Below the pieces are notes generated by a model, which saw only the letters and a program-made list of their open reading frames with translations, did not search any database and was not told the origin of the DNA. Below, in pieces: positions 60,702-64,000 of a DNA stretch of 64,000 bases (position 1 is its first letter; the number at the start of each line of letters is the position of its first letter). Made by a program: the position numbers and the translations under genes. The stretch spans positions 1-64,000 of the forward strand of contig JAWZYV010012360.1 of assembly GCA_038373885.1 (NCBI GenBank), given 5' to 3'. This DNA comes from Cheiracanthium punctorium. Its lineage: Eukaryota > Arthropoda > Arachnida > Araneae > Cheiracanthiidae.

Positions 60702-62618
60702 AAAAAATTAAAAAAAAAAGGTTCTTACCAGCAGCCGAGTTGTGCGTCCAAACAGAGTGTTGATTTTCATGATTGTTGATTTTCAATTGCGTAAGTAGCT
60801 GCTTAACTGCTTGGGATTTCTGTGAAAGGAAAACCAAAAACAAGAATTACAAAACTGGTAGGAAAAAAGAAAAACGCGACCTGGAAGGCAATTGAATTTA
60901 GCTAATCATAACAGTAATAATAATAAGAATCATAATAATAATGACATGCTATATAATCAAAAGGGATATCCCGTGTAACCTTGTGCACTGCAGAAAAGCT
61001 AAGCTGGAAATGAAGGAAATATTAACAAAAAAAAAAAAAACGGACAAAATATAATAATGTTAATAATAATAGCAAGCAATAAGACAACAGGCACACACAT
61101 ACATATGTAAAAAAAAAAAAAAAAAAGGAAAACAAAAGTTAGCGATGCATCAGCTGGTGTTGTCGTTTGGCTTTTGCTGTTGGTAAACAAGCCGGCAGGG
61201 AGTCATTCCCATGGGGGCGAGTCGTTCGTTCGGATTTGCGGCATGACGTCACGCAAAGGATGCAAGATAAGGGCAACATGAAAAAGACAAAAATATGCAT
61301 ATAAATAAATACCGGACATACAGCTATAGGCAAGACAAATACATAGTACAGTAATTTTACTAATCAAATTTTAATTAATACAAGTTACAATAAAATTATT
61401 GAGTTTCGTCACCAGAGTGCTGGGACAGAAAGCTGCAGATTTCCCCTTGGATTTTGATTCTTATCGGGCGATTGCGGGCAATAGCCACGATGAGTAAGAC
61501 GCGCTCTAGATTAATTGTAACGAGAGTCCAGTGATTTACGTACGTAAACATAAGGATTTCACATAATAATAACCTATCAGACCACATGGACTTGACATGC
61601 AGAACGTCTCTTTCTAATTATGATGCGTAAGAATAGTAACGTTAATTTTGTTTCTCTTTACAAAAGTATACAGTTAACACGGCGGCATAAGCTTTCATTA
61701 ACAAAATAATTAAATAACAAGCACTTACCTCTACGCGACGTTGACATCCCAAAAGAACACAGGCGAAAATTTGTCGAGTCCCTCCCTGCGCCGCAGATAA
61801 ACTGGTTTCAGCACGAGTTGAGTCGTCAAGCTACAGATTCCCCCTTTTCCAAACGCACAGATGTATTGTACGCAGTGAAAAACCGGAAATTTCAACCATG
61901 AGTCCCGATTGTCAAGCGACAAACAGTTTCGCAGCCGGAAGGATCTGCTTAAAAGGAATAAAAGAGGAGAGAGAGTAATTACAGAACGCACGGATTTAGC
62001 GGTGAAACTCTTTTACAGGAAGAGACGCGAGAATTTAGGAATAAATCGAATGAATAAATAAGAACGCATCGATGATTATGGCTAGATATTTTTGAACAGT
62101 TGTACGTGAGGTTTACCGTATAAATAAAAGGGTGTGCAATATAGGAATGAACCCCCTGTCTGAGCAAAATATAAAAAAAATAATAATAAATTAAAAAAAA
62201 ATAATTAAAAAAAAGGGAAGGAAAACGAGTATTTTTTATGATATGCAGATAAATATATATGTGTAACAAGTGATAGGCACACATGATATTGTATGTTATT
62301 CTCAATATATATATATCCATCTCTAATAATATAAATATCGTACATGTTGGTATAGAATGTGTGATTAAACATAATAATATGTATACAATCCCATTGGTGT
62401 ACAATATATTATTTTGAAGAAATTGAGAAACAAGATACAAAGGTAACTCATTAATGTTATTAATGCAAAGTGGTTCGGAAACATTATCGATACTGCCAGA
62501 TTTAACAAAATCTGACAAAGCAAAGCCGCGTAGGGAAACGAAAATGTTCACGTGAAACCACAAAATGCTTGAGACACAACGGGAGAACAAATTTATCACA
62601 ACTGAGACTTTCGCCGTG

Positions 62619-62790
62619 TGTAGCTACGCGTGATGGACTATTGTGTATGGACTAAACTCCAACTACTAAACGGTAGAACGTAGCACATAATTAGCTACGT
62701 ATGATGGACTATATCGCATGGACTATACAGGACAAGTGCCGAATTTTAAAACGTAGCACATGTGTAGCTACGTGTAATGAACTAGTGACT
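62619..62790. repeat. ~72-bp tandem repeats with a TAGCTACG core
   Basis: The sequence TAGCTACG(C/T)(A/G)TGATGGACTAT recurs at about 62,621, 62,692 and 62,766 (last unit decayed), with AACGTAGCACAT between units, the reverse of part of the core. It sits just before the polypurine tract. Such repeats next to the 3' LTR are seen in some Ty3/gypsy elements; function here is unknown. Confidence 0.75.
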
Positions 62791-62829
62791 GTGGACATTG
62801 AATATTTTTTTTCTTGTTTTTTTTATGTA

Positions 62830-62841
62830 CACGGGGAGAGA
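62830..62841 (+). promoter_or_regulatory. Polypurine tract
   Basis: ACGGGGAGAGA directly before the TGTGG start of the 3' LTR, in the position used to prime plus-strand DNA synthesis. Confidence 0.8.
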
Positions 62842-63746
62842 TGTGGTGGAGGAAAGAGCAGTAAAATATAATTTTGATACTGTTTCCATGGGAAGACCAC
62901 ACAGGTGGACAATAAATTACAAGAGGCGCCAGGCAATGGACAGTCTGGACACTATAGCACAATGAACTGTCAACGTTAAAATATTTATGGCCGAAAATGA
63001 TATGCAAATTTGGCGGGGTATATTACCCCGATGTCCCACCTACATGTCCGGGATTCGACGAGGGGATGCATTAATTCCCCGATGCGAGCAAATCAGAAAC
63101 TCCAGCCAATGATGTAAGAGGGGGTAAAAAAGAAACAGCCCCGTGGGAGAAAAAAAAGAAGAGAGGACGAGTGTGCTTCAAAAAAAGAGTGTAAAAAAGG
63201 TGTGTGAGAAGAGAGTTAAAAAAGTTCTTCGAATCAGTGTGCGTCGAAGCAGTGTGATGAAGTTGTGTTAAAAAAAATCGGTGTCGGCAGAGAATGCCAA
63301 AGGAGTGTTGCTTGGTGATGACCTAAGAGAAAAAAAGCGGTCCCAATAGTGCACGCGTCGATCGTGCCCTGCGTAAAGATGGCTACCTCATCATAATGGT
63401 GAATATCCAAACTATTTATTTCCTAATGGTGTTTCAAACCTTTTGTGGATACCCCTTATCCTCCAAAACCACATCTCCCCAGATACTTTGTTATACTAAA
63501 ATTATTTCAATATCGCCTTTTAATTAATGTTATTGGAATGCCTAAGAATAAATGGAATTTATTTGCAGTTCATATAGTCTTTAGTTTTTTTTTAGTGTTT
63601 AGGTGTATGTCAATCATTTTCCTTTTTTCAGCGTAATCCTAGGAGTACTTGCCAGGTAGGTTATGCGCGGCACAATCCCACCTTACGATCATCTTTGGCC
63701 TTAGTATTCATCAAATGTTAATCATAACAAAAGTTAAACCACCACA
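62842..63746 (+). repeat. 3' LTR
   Basis: 905 bp, near-identical to 57,253-58,164. Counting by eye gives about nine substitutions; most other differences are in A or T homopolymers. It ends CCACCACA and is followed by the GGTGT target duplication. Confidence 0.95.
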
Positions 63747-63797
63747 GGTGTAATTTCTGCGTGATTTTATTTTATGCTACGCTTTTATTTTAAGCTT

Positions 63798-63827
63798 CCT
63801 GTAAAGAGTACTTTTACTCTTTACAGG
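63798..63827. repeat. Perfect 13-bp inverted repeat
   Basis: CCTGTAAAGAGTA and its exact complement TACTCTTTACAGG, separated by CTTT. It lies at a local rearrangement between the copies: to its right is sequence matching copy A 10,442-10,490, and after that sequence matching copy A 10,205-10,340, the reverse of the order in A. Confidence 0.85.
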
Positions 63828-64000
63828 ACCATTAAGTATGCCTAAAGGAACGCAATTCTTTTAACTGAATAAAAAAAGTTATAAAACTTCATTTATTGTT
63901 AAAATATCATAAGACCATTTATTCTACTGTTTTACATCTACAACGATTTCTAAAATAATTTAAGTGTAGTTCAAAGAACTCAAAATATCTCAATACTGTT

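Larger units (their letters stand above)
60702..62841. other. Post-pol region of the Ty3/gypsy element
   Basis: About 2.1 kb without a sense-strand ORF longer than about 60 codons and no env-like features. The minus strand shows exon-like signals: an acceptor (polypyrimidine then CACAG at 60,824-60,820), a donor (GTAAGA at 60,728) bounding 91 bp, and a second good donor (GTAAGT at 61,728). A long A run and (TAA)n stretches are present. A 206-codon minus-strand frame (62,599-61,979) is hydrophobic and low in complexity and was not accepted as a gene. Confidence 0.5.
57253..63746 (+). mobile_element. Ty3/gypsy LTR retrotransposon, internally deleted, recent
   Basis: Two direct LTRs (57,253-58,164 and 62,842-63,746) with TGTGGTGG...CCACCACA ends, flanked by a 5-bp duplication GGTGT (57,248-57,252 and 63,747-63,751). 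Copy A has the empty site near 10,146. The LTRs differ at about 1% of positions plus several homopolymer indels, so insertion was recent. The interior holds a short gag start, RNase H and integrase; the rest of gag, protease and RT are missing. Two kilobases of non-pol sequence precede the 3' LTR. It cannot move without help from a full copy. Confidence 0.95.
43252..64000 (+). repeat. Segmental duplication, copy B
   Basis: Partner of 1-10,490. It is about twice as long because of insertions: 46,060-46,960 (unassigned), 48,757-49,409 (solo LTR), ~50,490-55,260 (Tc1/hAT complex; copy A probably lost this rather than never having it) and 57,253-63,746 (Ty3/gypsy). After the Ty3/gypsy element the match to copy A resumes (63,747 on) but with local rearrangement. 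It probably continues beyond the window. Confidence 0.85.

Noticed and set aside
61979..62599. 206-codon open frame on the minus strand
   Set aside because: It is rich in Ile, Leu, Tyr and Phe because it reads AT-rich simple sequence backwards, has no recognisable domain, and its frame runs through (AT)n and A-run segments.
60702..62841. Envelope gene after pol
   Set aside because: No sense-strand frame of adequate length, no signal peptide plus transmembrane arrangement, and no furin-type site in a sense frame.

Overview
The window is AT-rich, repeat-dense eukaryotic DNA, most likely from an arthropod. The wording of the Ty3/gypsy and LINE remnants resembles elements I know from spiders, so an arachnid is my best guess, but this is inference. 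I find no host protein-coding gene, no rRNA or tRNA gene and no CRISPR array. Every recognisable coding stretch belongs to a transposable element, and each is broken.

The largest structure is a duplication. Bases 1-~10,490 (copy A) are matched in the same orientation by ~43,252-64,000 (copy B), at roughly 85-90% identity by eye. Each copy carries insertions the other lacks. Only A has a tRNA-derived SINE (~1,274-1,500), a LINE fragment (~3,080-3,815) and a TA-flanked MITE (5,961-6,179). Only B has a solo LTR (48,757-49,409), a hAT-like element (52,086-54,619) lodged in a rearranged Tc1-like element (51,128-55,300), and a young Ty3/gypsy element (57,253-63,746). The copies therefore act as empty-site controls for each other.

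Between the copies, 13,981-23,038 holds two Helitrons of one family joined head to tail on a single A|T target. The second is split by a third, reverse-oriented Helitron (17,315-19,819). A fourth lies at 24,080-26,149, also reversed. Inside them sit a foldback MITE with an 8-bp target duplication, a SINE-like piece, a pogo/Tigger-like element containing a perfect 138-bp inverted repeat, and minisatellites built on a motif close to CCATCTAGTGG.

Bases 26,577-31,911 hold a reverse-strand Ty3/gypsy element. It has its 5' LTR, primer-binding site, gag and pol, but is frameshifted, pierced by a 431-bp MITE and cut off inside integrase, so the 3' LTR is missing. A TTAA-flanked Kolobok-like element lies at 34,533-35,791 and a small TA-flanked MITE at 40,284-40,461. 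The remaining stretches (10.5-11.5, 11.9-14.0, 31.9-34.5, 35.8-40.3 and 40.5-43.25 kb) show no convincing genes.

The biology here is layered transposition into what looks like intergenic or intronic DNA, with enough nesting to give a relative order of events.
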